From Scytalidium lignicola (Eukaryota; Ascomycota; Leotiomycetes), in NCBI GenBank assembly GCA_002812745.2, contig NCSJ02000361.1:1-41134 (forward strand): a DNA stretch of 41,134 nt. The letters are read 5' to 3'. Positions 22,478-33,454 of this stretch are shown here, in pieces; the stretch's first letter is position 1; every line of letters begins with the position of its first letter. The notes below the pieces were generated by a model. That model made no database searches. It was given only the letters and a program-made list of their open reading frames with translations, and was not told the origin of the DNA. The position numbers and the translations under genes were made by a program.

Positions 22478-23185
22478 TTACTTTGAGAACCGTTTAAAAA
22501 TAGTTAATATGTATATCAAGATACTGAGCGTCATTTCCGAATAGAGTCTGTCTCTATTCCAAACTAGGTTCATAGAGCCATTATACAACCCATCTTAGCA
22601 TAAATGACAAAATTAGCTGTTAAGAAGGTGCGAGTAATTGAGCCTGAAAGCTGCTACTTCGCAGCTCATAACATCTAGGCGGTGAGATCGCGGAACGGTG
22701 AGCAATAGGAAATTGGGTCTTTACGAGTTAAGAGTGCTAGAGAGACCGATCGGAACGGATCTCACTTCCGGTAGACATAATTGTAGGTGAAACTAGTCAA
22801 GATAGGGAGCAACAGTCTTGCCAGTAAAAGACTTGCACGTCTAAGTGCGGCCACAAGCATTACATATCATGCACACAACATATTTTTATATTCGTAAATT
22901 TACAATGAATGGCATTCTATTGGTGGAACGTCATTAGGGGTAAATGTAGACCCACAACCAGTTAATGACGACTCATTCATCTTCTCCGATACTGGTCCGA
23001 TATACATATACAACTAGGCTTAAAATAAAGAGCGCTCATCTAATTTCCTCTTCCCTTTCAAAATATAGCAAAACAAAATCATTGGATTCAGGCCTGCAAT
23101 GTTTGCAAATCCATTGTTATTCGAGAGACCGTTTTTAATTCATAATTAAATCAAACAATTATTGCCACTATTTGTTGTTTCTGCC
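22478..23185. other. intergenic region upstream of the sugar-type transporter
   Basis: No gene or clear repeat. The last 250 bp probably carries the promoter of the transporter at 23186. Confidence 0.45.
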
Positions 23186-25077
23186 ATGGAATTTGGACGA
23201 GCTCCAGAAGATCGACCAACGCCGCCTGAGGTTTATGGCTGGCGCATTTATCTTGTCGCATTCTCTATAACACTAGGTATTTAGNTTTTTTTAATAAAGC
23301 CTACGACAAAGGCTATAAATTGGACATTGACGATAAAATTGCTAAGCTTTGCATAGGCTCATGGATGTTTGGTTATAATAATGGCGTTATTGGCGGATGC
23401 ATTGTTCTTCCTTCGTTCCAACGCGATTTCAACTTACCTCCCATTGCGACTACCGAATACACAAATATAGTGTCTAATATTGTCTCATTACTTCACCTCG
23501 GAGCACTTTCTGGATGCATATTTGCTTTTCCAATTGTGAAGTATTTTGGGCGGCGGTGGACACTGGGTTGTGGGGCAATTACTTTCTTTGCTGGCTCTTT
23601 AATGCAGGTTTGTCGTCTCAAGTGGATTCAATGGCGTACAAATATTAATGATTATGGTATTAAAAGGTGTTCTCTAATGGATCTCTCGGCCTCATATACG
23701 CTGGCCGTATCGTTGGGGGAATCGGGCTTGGATTCAGTACAACCGTTATCCCAATGGTAAGTAATCCTCCTCTCCTTTTGAAGAAATCAATGCAGACCGG
23801 ACCCATTTATTTACGTCTGCTTATGATCTGGTCTTCAGTACATCGCAGAACTTTCCCCTCCTGCAATCCGTGGTTTCCTCGTTGGTCTCTGCGAAATAAG
23901 CAACCAGCTATCTTCCCTTTGTGGCTTTTGGTCAAACTACCTTGTCGGTATTGGCGTTCCCTCGAACTTGTCTCGGCAATGGCAGATTCCACTTGCAATG
24001 CAACTTATCCCAGCTGGACTTATCTGTCTGTTGCTGCTACTAGCCCTTCCTGAATCGCCTCGATGGCTCTTAGAGAGAGGCCACGAGGCTAAAGCCCGCA
24101 AAGTTCTAAGCTTTGTCAGGCATCTGAGCGAGGAACATGAATACATTGAGTACGAGATTGCGCAGATAAAGGAAGCGCTCTTGAGGCAACGTGGTTCAAC
24201 GAATAATAGAACNAAAAAATGCTAGCTGGAAAGGGATAATAAGAGAGCTCACCTGGAAAGGAAATCGAAATCGAGTCATAATTGGATGTTGTCTCATGTG
24301 GGGATCCAACTTGTCTGGTATCCAGGGCGTAAACTTCTATACGCCTTCTATTTTCAAATCCATCGGATTTAATAACACAACAACGACCTGTCCAGCTTCT
24401 ATGGAGTGGCAAAGACGTTGACAACAATAGTGTCGCTGATCTTCTTTATTGATAAATCGGGAAGACGAAGGCTTTTCCTAATCTCTAGTGTGGGGACTTC
24501 AGTATCGTTATGGTATATAGGGGGCTTCATTACAGCAACCAATGGCGGGGATCAAGCTAAAAGCCCTGCTAGTTGGATTGCGCTGGTATTTGTCTATATT
24601 TTTGCGGTAAGCAACATCTTGTTCTTCTGCTTCTTTTTAGTAGTGTCCTAACTCTTTCAGACATCTTTCTCGATTGCCTGGAATGGTGTGCCCTGGATCT
24701 GCTGTGCCGAGATATTTCCTGCGCGAATTAAAGAAATGAGTATGTGTTTCACGACTGCACAGAATTGGCTCTCTCAGTTCACAGTCGCGCGCGTGTCACC
24801 TTACATGCTCAATTCCGGCGTTGGAAGTGTGTTCTACTTTTTCTTTGCTATTTGCTGCATTGTTAGTGCAGTATTTGTGTACCTTTTCCTCCCAGAAACG
24901 AAAGGGATAACCCTCGAAGAGATGGACCAGATTTTTGGCAGCCCATACAAGTATCCTCTGGAAAGCTCCAGCCAAACCGCAAGGCAGTCATCAAATGGGG
25001 ATCTTGAAAAACAACCACCTGAACTTGAGCAGAACCTAGGAAATAGGGATGACCTATACCTGACAATTACACTTTGA
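23186..25077 (+). CDS. MFS sugar/quinate-type transporter, frameshifted as assembled
   Basis: Twelve-TM importer of the sugar porter family. Exons 23186-23276, 23357-23607, 23667-23756, 23839-24606 and 24661-25077 give about 538 residues. Motifs are GYNNGVIGG in TM1, GRRW in loop 2-3, AGRIVGGIGLG, YIAELSPPAIRG, LPESPRWLLERG at mid-protein, GVNFYTPSIF in TM7 and DKSGRRRLF. The frame breaks twice in exon 4. Dropping the N at 24213 (before A6) restores the first break. The second, near 24385-24395 in ACGACCTGTCC, needs one added base and has no N; it may be an undercalled CC run or a true mutation. The C-terminal part runs clean to the stop. The closest type is quinate or galacturonate transporters (NGVPWI..AEIFP); substrate is inferred only broadly. 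Confidence 0.85.
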
Positions 25078-26858
25078 AGGGGATGTCAAAAACAACTATA
25101 TTTTTGTAATATGTCGAATTATCGGCTTGGCAACCCTGTGTAGAAAGTAGAACTAAAGCGATCTAATTAAAAGAAACATGTGATTGCATATATTTTAGCT
25201 CTATAATCATATTACCAGTGCAATGGCATACTTTGGCATTGTGAAGTGAGGGGTTTGATTTCCGAAACCATGGTGGATTGAAACTGGCGTGGAAGCGGAA
25301 CCGGCCTCCGCTCGTGAAATACAGGATAGGGGCGGAACACAACGCCGCTTGACATCGGCATGACCTCAAAAGCATGAAAGTAGTATCTCTGTCGATGCAG
25401 GAGAGCTAGTTGACAAATCGAAGCAAGTGACATGAGGGAAAATTTTCGGTGTTAGTGAGGAGGATCGGAACTGTGAATTTGATGGCATGGATGGGATGGA
25501 TGATAAACTTAACGGGTGTCAACGTTGGAGGCGATCGAGATGCCATTCTACAGCAAAAGAAAAGTGTAGGAGATGCTTGCGACTAGATTTCTGGTACGAC
25601 TGGAGGCTGCTAAGACTCGACTGAAGGTTTTGACAGATATCGAAGATGCACTAGACGTACAGAGGGCAAAAATGGGGAAATTGGTGACTGTGGGGATCAA
25701 CAAGCCTAGAGCACGCTTCAAGATCCGGGAGCGGAAAAGATAGAGATGGAGATAGAGTTGGGGTCTGGAATGCGACAGTATAGTACTGAATAAAGATCTA
25801 CAGTCTGTGCTTTCACCAGTGTACAAACCAAATCTTTTGATAACTTATGGTAAAAAGATTTACTCATCAAAACATACATCTCCTGGCTCGACCGTGGCCG
25901 GCGCCTTACCCACTTTAACTCACCTATTATTGCCGATACAGAAACCTTCCTACACAGAAGCAGGTTTCGTTCAAGTTAGGATTCAGGTTGGATAACCAAC
26001 TGTGAGAGGACTGTTAAGCGCTGATCGCATTGCAGCCATGTTGGGAAAATAGCATCATTGGATGGAAAACACGAATAATGGTACAGCCGCTCCAGGAGTA
26101 AATGAGCGAATGACAATCTGGGAGACCTGCATTAAGGGAACAAGCTGTTACTAAATAAATAAATTAGATGTGGCACAGCAGGAGCGGGCTGGGTTGTATA
26201 ATCGATCGATCACGATCCGCCAGATTAGACGGCAAACAAGATCATAACTACAGTTTTCATTAATGAAGGCAATTTATTTGCTACTATTTGCAATCACTGA
26301 AAAAGAATCGACGTTTTCAGGCAAGATTCATGGAAATAGAATTTTACTTCTCACGTTCTAAAGGTAAATAGGAGATTAGCAGGATTCCAAATGGTAGACA
26401 GGGTAGTTACGGTTGGGTTTAACACAAACCCGATTCTCCTACCGTGCGTTATTTTAGGTGCGGCTCAGCTTCTGCAGGAGAAATCTCAGATTCTCAGTGG
26501 CCTGGGCAAAATACGATTTTGCGGCGAAGTGTAATGAGATGACCCTGCCAGGGGAACACGAATGGACTTCCGTAAACAGGCACAGAGGCGAGAAAATCTG
26601 AGGACCGGCTGCAGCCGTCTGTAGATCGTGAGAAGCAACTGTTGGCTCCTGTGCATAACAAGATCACAGACCATCATAGCTAATGATGATTCTTCCTTGT
26701 CTTCTCCTTCCCCAGGATGTCGATCCAGGCCGTCGGCCACAAAATTAGCTATAGGGGCGTATATATAAAACTGTTGGTCTTGCATTTTAGTTGACTAGAT
26801 TGTTGAGTGTTCGTCTTGATGCCTTCCTTTGACTTTGAAGACGCCAATCCCAATCCCA
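25078..26858. other. 1.8-kb region without a recognised gene
   Basis: Several short ORFs on both strands, none convincing except perhaps the 56-residue ORF at 25573. The last 300 bp should carry the promoter of the membrane-protein gene. No repeat or RNA gene is recognised. Confidence 0.45.
25573..25743 (+). CDS. possible small basic protein or 3' gene relic
   Basis: An ATG-initiated 56-residue ORF (MLATRFLVRLEAAKTRLKVL..., ending IRERKR). It is rich in Lys, Arg and Leu and would form a basic helix. An in-frame stop lies just upstream. It could be the last exon of a decayed gene. I do not recognise it, and chance cannot be excluded. Confidence 0.2.
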   Translation: MLATRFLVRLEAAKTRLKVLTDIEDALDVQRAKMGKLVTVGINKPRARFKIRERKR

Positions 26859-27764
26859 ATGTCTTATTATCCTGCATTTGAAGCACCAGAACATGTACCT
26901 GAACATCAATCAGCTCCCCAATATTTAACGCCTGATCAATATGATTCCGGTCTCATCTACGATGATCGCGTCCAATACACATATCTACCGAAGCCTGAGC
27001 ACGAGAAGCAAGTATCAACTGCGTATTTAGAGTCAAATCTATCGCCGCCACCACAATATAGAATTTGCGGACTACGCAGACGGTACTTTTACCTGGCACT
27101 CATAATTGTTCTTGTGGTTATTGCAGCTGCAGTGGGTGGCGGGGTAGGCGGATCCGTTGCCNTCCAAGTCAAAGAGCGAGAAGACTTCCAGCGAGTGAGT
27201 AATGCTTTTCTCCACAGCGTTATTTACTCTTTATAATTTATGCTGTAACTTATTCATGATTTTCGTACTGATGGGGACGAAAGAGCGGATCAGTCGACGA
27301 CTTCAACCTCCTTAAGCACTGCCCCGACTACCACATCTACGACAAAATTCAGCACAAACACAGTAACACCCACAGCAACACATACCATAACGACCAGCAC
27401 TGCATCTGCCACTCCAACAGCAGTCCCAGGTTGTCCCTCCCAAAATGGCACAACCTTCACATCCGACGGCTCAGTATTTCTAAAACACTGCGAAGCCGAT
27501 CTACAATCGCCTCTTGGTATCGATGTTGATATCACCACTTCGCCCCAAACTTCCTTTGACGACTGCATTAAAGCCTGTACAGACTATAACACAGCTGCCA
27601 TCAATCAAGGCGACAATAATAGGTGTAGGGGTATCGCCTATACCTACTACATCCCTGAGTTTGTGATCAATAACCAACAGTGTTTTCTTAAAAATGGGAC
27701 GGATATGGAATTTAAGACCGCGGCTTCATATGATATAATGGCCAGTGCACTGATGACGAGTTGA
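26859..27764 (+). CDS. single-pass membrane protein with Ser/Thr stalk and Cys-rich apple/PAN-like ectodomain
   Basis: Exons 26859-27198 and 27286-27764 (intron 27199-27285; donor GTAATG, since the upstream GTGAGT gives the wrong phase) encode 272 residues. A Pro/Tyr-rich cytosolic N-terminus (MSYYPAFEAPEHVPEHQ) is followed by basic GLRRR and one membrane helix (about 76-97, FYLALIIVLVVIAAAVGGG). Then comes a Thr/Ser stalk and a C-terminal domain with cysteines in GCPSQNG, FLKHCEAD, FDDCIKACTDY, NRCRGIAY and NQQCFLKNG, a layout like fungal apple/PAN-type surface domains. The N at 27162 is in frame and hides one residue. A positive-inside pattern suggests a type II topology. Role unknown; cell-wall adhesion or sensing is possible. 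Confidence 0.82.
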
Positions 27765-28593
27765 AAAAAAATGCAAGGAGCATACGGATTGTGTGGAGCT
27801 GGATGTCATTTTTTTCCCAGCCTTTATTAAATATCAGATACAGCATTCTGCTTCATGTGCTGAGAGAATGGCGCTTCGGGGTCTGAATCTCTTGTTCTTA
27901 AGACTATCTATGTACAGTATGATTACTTGCATCGCTGTCTGGCTCAAAATGGCCTAGATAAACGCAACTTTATTAGATATATATAAACAGGAAGTATATA
28001 ATCATCTTGACTTGATTTATTTAACTAAGTTTGTAATATAATATATACTTAAATCTTGGCTGGATAGCCTCAGCAGCAATGCTACGTCCAGTCGGCTACG
28101 CACTTTACATAGATTCTAGACCTTGTACTATCTCTGAAAATAAAAATACCGTAATGCTCAGGTTGGACTGCTAAAACGGAACTAGTTAAAGCAAAAAATA
28201 AGTTTACCTATTGCGGTTACTTCCTTCCTACCCTCACCCACTTTATAATTCATCCATTATTGCTAATAACGGAGCCTTACTCATCTTTTCGNAAAAAAAG
28301 ACAAATTAATATTATCTGTGATATTTAATTTGTTTCACTGTCTATACAAGCATCTTACTGTTATAGTTATAAAATTTGACGAGAAGAATAAAAAGAGCAA
28401 GTAAGACTTCGTAAAGCAACACAACCTTGATGATCGCCCAACTCATCCAAGCAGTAGTTGTTTAAGCTCTTAAACTGCTACTTTAGTATCGAACTAAGAA
28501 TAAACTAGATTTGTGGTCCTTCTAGCGGTAAAACGCGCCATCTACAAAGCTTGCAACAATCTAGGCTTAGCATAATATACCCATCACCCATCT
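27765..28593. other. convergent 3' intergenic region
   Basis: AT-rich DNA between the membrane-protein gene and a convergent methyltransferase gene, with an N at 28292 before a run of A. No gene seen. Confidence 0.45.
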
Positions 28594-29409
28594 TCATGAG
28601 ACAGTGCACAATATTTCGCCGCTTGGACATCCGAGAAAAGCACCATCTTTCAGCCCCCATTCCTTCCATCCTGTCGAAATCTCCTCCAATTCCGCATCCG
28701 TTGCCAGTCCATGCTTTTTCGCAGTCTCGGCAAACCCAGAATATAATGCTCTTTGGGCCCACATATTCCCCCAGGTTACTGCTTCGTCACCAGTGTAGAA
28801 CCAGTGGCTCCATGAAAACTTGACTTCCTCTGGCTTAAACCCTGCCTGCCGTGCCCAGATATGGAGATGCCTACCAGCATTAGGCTCGGCTCCATTTGCT
28901 CTTGTGATCTTTTGGTACAGCGTAGCCCATTTCTCGAGTGCTAGCGGTTCTGGGTACCAGACGAACGCTTTGTAGTCTGCATCTCTGGCAGCTACTATGC
29001 CCCCTGGTTTTGCTACACGTCGCATCTCCTTTAGTATCCCTACAGGGTCTTTGACATGCTGTAGAACCTGATGGCAGAAGACAATGTCAAAACTATTGTC
29101 TGGAAAAGGCAGTTCATTGGCATCGATAGTCTGGAACGAAATGTTCTTCAAGCCTCGTGATTCTGCCAGAGCTGTGGCTTGTTCAACAACACTCGAGACA
29201 GCATCACCGCCGATAACCTTCCCTTGTGGAACAAGAGCGGCTAAATCAGCAGTGATGGATCCAGGTCCACAGCCAACATCCAGAATAGTGTGGTTCGGTT
29301 TGATATAAGGTAGAAGAAAGGCTGCGCTGTTTTGAGCAGTACGCCTGGCATGAGACTGCACAACAGAGGAGTGGTGACCGTGGGAATAGATAGCTTGTTC
29401 CTTACTCAT
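28594..29409 (-). CDS. SAM-dependent methyltransferase (UbiE/COQ5-like class I)
   Basis: Intronless gene for a 271-residue soluble methyltransferase. SAM motif I is DVGCGPG at 44-50, followed by GKVIGGDAVSS (motif post-I), QTIDANELPFPDNSFDIVFC (motifs II/III region) and LQHVKDPVGILKEMRRVAKPGG. All the features needed to bind SAM are present. Length and order match many fungal small-molecule methyltransferases. The start is ATG 29409. Lack of introns, unlike most neighbours, is compatible with recent origin but is not proof. It is unlike the LaeA-type enzyme at 16847. Substrate unknown; possible in secondary metabolism, but no core synthase is in the window. Confidence 0.92.
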   Translation of the reverse strand: MSKEQAIYSHGHHSSVVQSHARRTAQNSAAFLLPYIKPNHTILDVGCGPGSITADLAALVPQGKVIGGDAVSSVVEQATALAESRGLKNISFQTIDANELPFPDNSFDIVFCHQVLQHVKDPVGILKEMRRVAKPGGIVAARDADYKAFVWYPEPLALEKWATLYQKITRANGAEPNAGRHLHIWARQAGFKPEEVKFSWSHWFYTGDEAVTWGNMWAQRALYSGFAETAKKHGLATDAELEEISTGWKEWGLKDGAFLGCPSGEILCTVS

Positions 29410-30555
29410 GATTCAAAACTTTTATTGACACGTTAGTATGTTTATAAATGAATACTTATTGTAGATGAATTACATTCTGAAGTCTATGGATGGATTATAT
29501 GTTGGATCTAGCATGCCGATATCGGCCAGATATTTATAGTGGCTTGAAGTCGAGAGCTAACTTGCTAAGTATAAAAGAAAGATGCGGGGTACGGGGTAAT
29601 TAATCAGCATTACACACAGCCAAAAGATTTGTTTCTTCTACTGCTCTAGATCCAAGTATCTCTTTACTGCCAGTTTTCTACTAGCTACAATGCACTTAGT
29701 ATACGACACTCTAACGAACGAGATGAATAAGATATTAAGTTATATAGATACTATACTGGCGTTCAATTTATATATGAATTAGAGTGAACAGCCTACGAAC
29801 TCGAACTATAATAGGAGCATTGATGGCTATGAGGTATTATTTTATAGATGATGGATGGTGGATGTACATTAATGTCTTGTTTGTCACAAGCTACGGAGCT
29901 GGGTATAAAATAATAATGTGGGATGTTTGACCGTATGTGGTTGGCGCGCACAACTACAAACGTTGAAATCAGAAAAAGAGCTAGCTTTCATGTACAATAA
30001 AACTAAATCCAGAATAAACTAATAAGAAACAACTTCCGTGTAAAAAATCAGTGTCAAGGAACAATATCCCCCCACATCTCTTCTTGGCCTACAGACGATA
30101 ATGTCGAGTATATCGCCATGTATGTGACACATGTAGTACAGAGTTGAACTCTCCACAAAGATACACGAAGGCTCAAATCACAATTAAATATAAGGACCTT
30201 TGCTTTTAAAGGTTATCACCTGTTGCCTTCTAGAGTGCATACTCATTTTCAAATATATCCTATGCTAAGACTAGGAAGGCGTCTGCATGGGGAAAATAGA
30301 ATCTGATGGTGGCGATTGTCGTGCAGAACCAACGACCAGGGTTCCCTTAGCAAGTGGCCAATAATTGCGGCATATCTCCCATATATCATGCTTTGTTCTC
30401 AGCTTGAAGAATACGCTGATCAGTTCTGCATTATGGCCCCCGCACTTAGTCCTCCGTTTACGCACCATTTGCCGTGAAAAACTCGCCCATCACAATAGAC
30501 CACTTTTAATCCCAGCCTATGATGTTCAGGATTTTGTCGAGAGTGCGATTCTACC
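29410..30555. other. 1.1-kb AT-rich intergenic region
   Basis: Separates the methyltransferase promoter from the 3' end of the SmF gene. GCGGGG occurs at 29584. A 65-codon ATG ORF on the minus strand (30271-30468) has no recognisable content, and I do not call it. No RNA gene seen. Confidence 0.45.
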
Positions 30556-30884
30556 CTAATCTTCCATCCCCGTGTCCTCATCCTTTGCTGGGTTATTGGC
30601 GGAGATCCATAAAACGTTGTTACATCTGCAGTAAGCTGTTAGGATATCTTTTCAAGAGCTAGAATATGCTGTGATGGACCTCACCTGATTAATACCTGGC
30701 CCAACACGCTGGTAGGCTTGTTGGAGATGTACTCCTCGGTGTTCGCCAATTGCAGGTTCATGTAGCTGTCTGTCGCAATGAGAGTACCTTTGTACTCGGT
30801 GTCGCCCCACTTCAGACGGACGCGCACATCTTTATTGACGAGAGCTTGCAGCATCGGCCGCGGATTGACTGGGACGAAGCTCAT
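30556..30884 (-). CDS. SMX3: small nuclear ribonucleoprotein SmF
   Basis: Core spliceosomal Sm protein, part of the seven-membered ring that binds the U-rich site of U1, U2, U4 and U5 snRNAs. Exons 30884-30685 and 30625-30556, with a 59-bp intron, give 89 residues, the usual length for SmF. Sm motif 1 (KWGDTEYKGTLIATDSYMN) and Sm motif 2 (VLIRCNNVLWI) are complete; the second is split by the intron at IR|C. The N-terminus (VNPRPMLQALVNKDVRVRLK) is diagnostic for F rather than other Sm proteins. The acidic tail KDEDTGMED is short. This is the only clear housekeeping gene in the right half. Confidence 0.97.
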
Positions 30885-31225
30885 CTTGAGTTTAGGTTCG
30901 TAATGGTCGATGTCGTAAGGATCAAAGTGATGAATTACGCGCTGGCGATGAAAACGTTGTAAGGCATGGGTCCGTGCACCAAGATTCCCACCAAGCTCCG
31001 GAATGGAAAATCTGTTACTCCGGTTATACGTAGCTATGTAATCATAGCCAAGAGAAAGTTAAAAAGAGGGACAAAATCTAAATGTTATGAGATAAATTAT
31101 TGCATCTGTAAAAGCAATTGTTTAGCGAAAGAAATTTACGTATAATTGATGATTTAATTATTAATTATTAATAATTATGATTTTAAATAAGTTATATACA
31201 GGAAACACCCTCCTAGAGTATCTAA
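30885..31225. other. SmF promoter side and 3' flank of the kinase-like gene
   Basis: Very AT-rich at 31080-31200, with short TTAATTATTAATAATTA tracts. No gene or clear control site is recognised. Confidence 0.45.
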
Positions 31226-33454
31226 TTAAGTATTTATCGTTAATGGTCTGATACATCGAGAGATCGAACTTCTCGCATTCTTTATCTCACGATGAAACTC
31301 TTCATCTTTCGTCTCAGATTTCGTATCTCCTTGTACGTTCCTCTTATGATTCGGCGAGAGTGTGCTCAGAGGCGGCCGAACTCGGATCTCTGCGCGTTCA
31401 AAATCTATAAGCATTAACCGGCCATGCCGTTCGTCCCATAACCAGTTCCGAGGTTCCACATCCTTATGCAACTCATTCAGCGTCCTGTCAACTTGGCCGA
31501 GAATAGAGGCCTCATTCTTCGGAGTGAGGTACTGGAAAATTGATCGACCAGCCCAGCTGAGAAAGAGCATGCTAACATAGATCCCACCGTCGTAGTAATA
31601 TGGGAGCTTCAAATCCACTATGCCTAGACAGACTGGAATAGAACTCCCTTGAATTGAACGTAGTTGAGTATAGACTTGATTTTCCTGAAGGAGGTGCTTG
31701 CGATGGCGTTTCTCCATCCCTTTCGCAACGAGTGTGTACCCATGAGAAGACAGTCTAACCTTGAAGAGCGCGCCGCGTGATCCTTTTATATAGAGCGCCT
31801 TGCAATCAGCATTGCGTCCACGGTCGTTGGTGAGCTGAATTCGAATCAGGGAAAAAAATTGCGCCTAATGATATATGCTTCCCTTGATGAGATCGAAGAT
31901 TAGGGCACTGTTCGTCCAAATCACCTCCATAAACCAGCCCAAGAAGGCACTTTTGGCTACAAAATGGCCGGTCCTCGATTCTCGTTCTCGATATTACTTC
32001 TGTCTCCTGTTTATCATTTGTATCGTTCTTTTTTCGGCCGAGCCCTGCTCCACGACGCGACGCAGCTGTAAGCTTTCTCCGACCCCTCCGTTGAGCAGTA
32101 GCGGCACGCTTTGGAGTCGGGGAAGGAGGTGTGTCAACTTCATCATCACTTTTGTCACGAACTTGATCACCCTCAGGGTTGCTGCATACGTCTCGGGACC
32201 GTGTTCGAATCGGCGAGCGAAGGAACCCTTTCCATCGGCTAGCTTTGTAGGCAGAGTCAGGAGGTGCTTTCCGATCCGTTTCTGGGATATTTTTGAGGAT
32301 ATCAATATATTCGACAGCCCATGTATCTAGAGTTGCCGCTACATCATGCCATGATTGACTGGGAGCTTCCGTGGCAAGTGCGCTGAGGACGAAGGTAAAA
32401 ATTTGAGCTACACTGGTTCGATGAAACCTGTTCTCATCATCTACTTGAAAGTCTAGGCGCGGAATAGAAAGATGATAGCGTACAGTGATCGGGTCGTCTG
32501 GTATATACAGGAATATAATAGCCTCCCCAACAAAGATGTAACCACACTGGATCCCCTTTCGAACCATGTCTGAAAAGAGTTGGGTAATCACAGCAGCAAC
32601 TAAAGATTTTGAGCAGAAATCGAAGTCATCGCCTTCTTTGTTAATTACTTCTTCTGCTAGTCAAATCTCCCCTTTCAGGCCAGCAATAATCTGTGCTAAG
32701 GGTAACTTGTGCAGTGGCTTATACTCGATCGAAGCAACTGGAATCCTTTGGCCATCTGACATCTCGTATATGCAGAACTGATCAGCAGTCCCTGCCCTCC
32801 CCGGCCAGGACCACCAGCATTGCCCTGTTTGCCCCTCTTATCATCTTGACTTCCTTTGTGTATCGCTGGATTTCCCTCTGCTTGTGAAGCATTCAAGTCG
32901 GTTATAGACATGTTTTCTATCTCCTCTTCGATTGGCGTCTCACTTGGTTGCGGAAGACTTGTGTGGCTTTCGAATATCATTGTTCCTCGAAGCTGCAGCT
33001 CCTCCCGCAATTGCTCATCTCTGTATACCTCCTCGATCAAGGTCCGAACTGGATTTTCCACTGTTTCACGCGCATAATGTCGAAGACCAAGTTCTGAGCT
33101 TATCGGGTCTATGTATTTCTGAACATATTCCAGTTGATGGGCGGAAGGATACACGCGTTGCGTACAAAACCGGCCGCTGGTGGAGAGCTTATCCCATACC
33201 TTCTCTTGCTGGATTGGGAAATCATCCCATGGCACAATGCGCTGAGGAAATAGCCGTCCGGCGGGTTTCGTAGTATCTCCTTGGGTTGTCAGAGTCGCGT
33301 CTGTGACAACTTCCAAAGTAAGTGAGAAGTCATGACAAGCTTCGAGATATTCAGTGAGGTTTTTGAGCTGTGATTTTGCTTCTGCCACTTCTCGTCGCCT
33401 TTGTTCTTCCGCCGATAAGCTATGGTGGTCCGTGCACGTGACGTGATACCTCGA
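31226..33454 (-). pseudogene. decayed fungal protein-kinase-like gene
   Basis: Coding similarity runs through three frames. The N-terminal part contains coiled-coil EEQRRREVAEAK, then LPFPQRIVPWDDF-like text and the middle FCIYEMSDGQRIPV. The next part has RPFCSQKCLLGLV. The C-terminal kinase-like part has GSRGALFKVRLSSHGY, a catalytic-loop equivalent HKDVEPRN (about 31445-31475) and LIDFERA in place of DFG. Repairable shifts sit at G4 (32799-32802, one base short) and T7 (31852-31858, one base extra), both homopolymers. A true-looking TGA (32661-32663; CGA to TGA by one C-to-T change) lies between. No ATG precedes the frame after the stop at 33455. The catalytic helix before HKD looks 3-4 residues short. 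I infer a pseudogene; sequencing errors alone cannot explain the missing start and TGA. Confidence 0.75.

Noticed and set aside
25212..25433. Minus-strand 73-codon open frame
   Set aside because: Starts with ATG but shows no domain or conserved motif; nothing links it to a neighbour.
27290..27568. Minus-strand open frame of 92 codons
   Set aside because: It is the complement of the Ser/Thr-rich stalk exon of the membrane-protein gene, whose frame, splice sites and cysteine pattern are clearly the coding ones.
30271..30468. Minus-strand ATG open frame of 65 codons
   Set aside because: No domain, signal peptide or splice partner; size is expected by chance.
31875..32330. Plus-strand 151-codon open frame
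   Set aside because: It lies antisense to the middle of the kinase-like gene, where the minus-strand frame matches the family.
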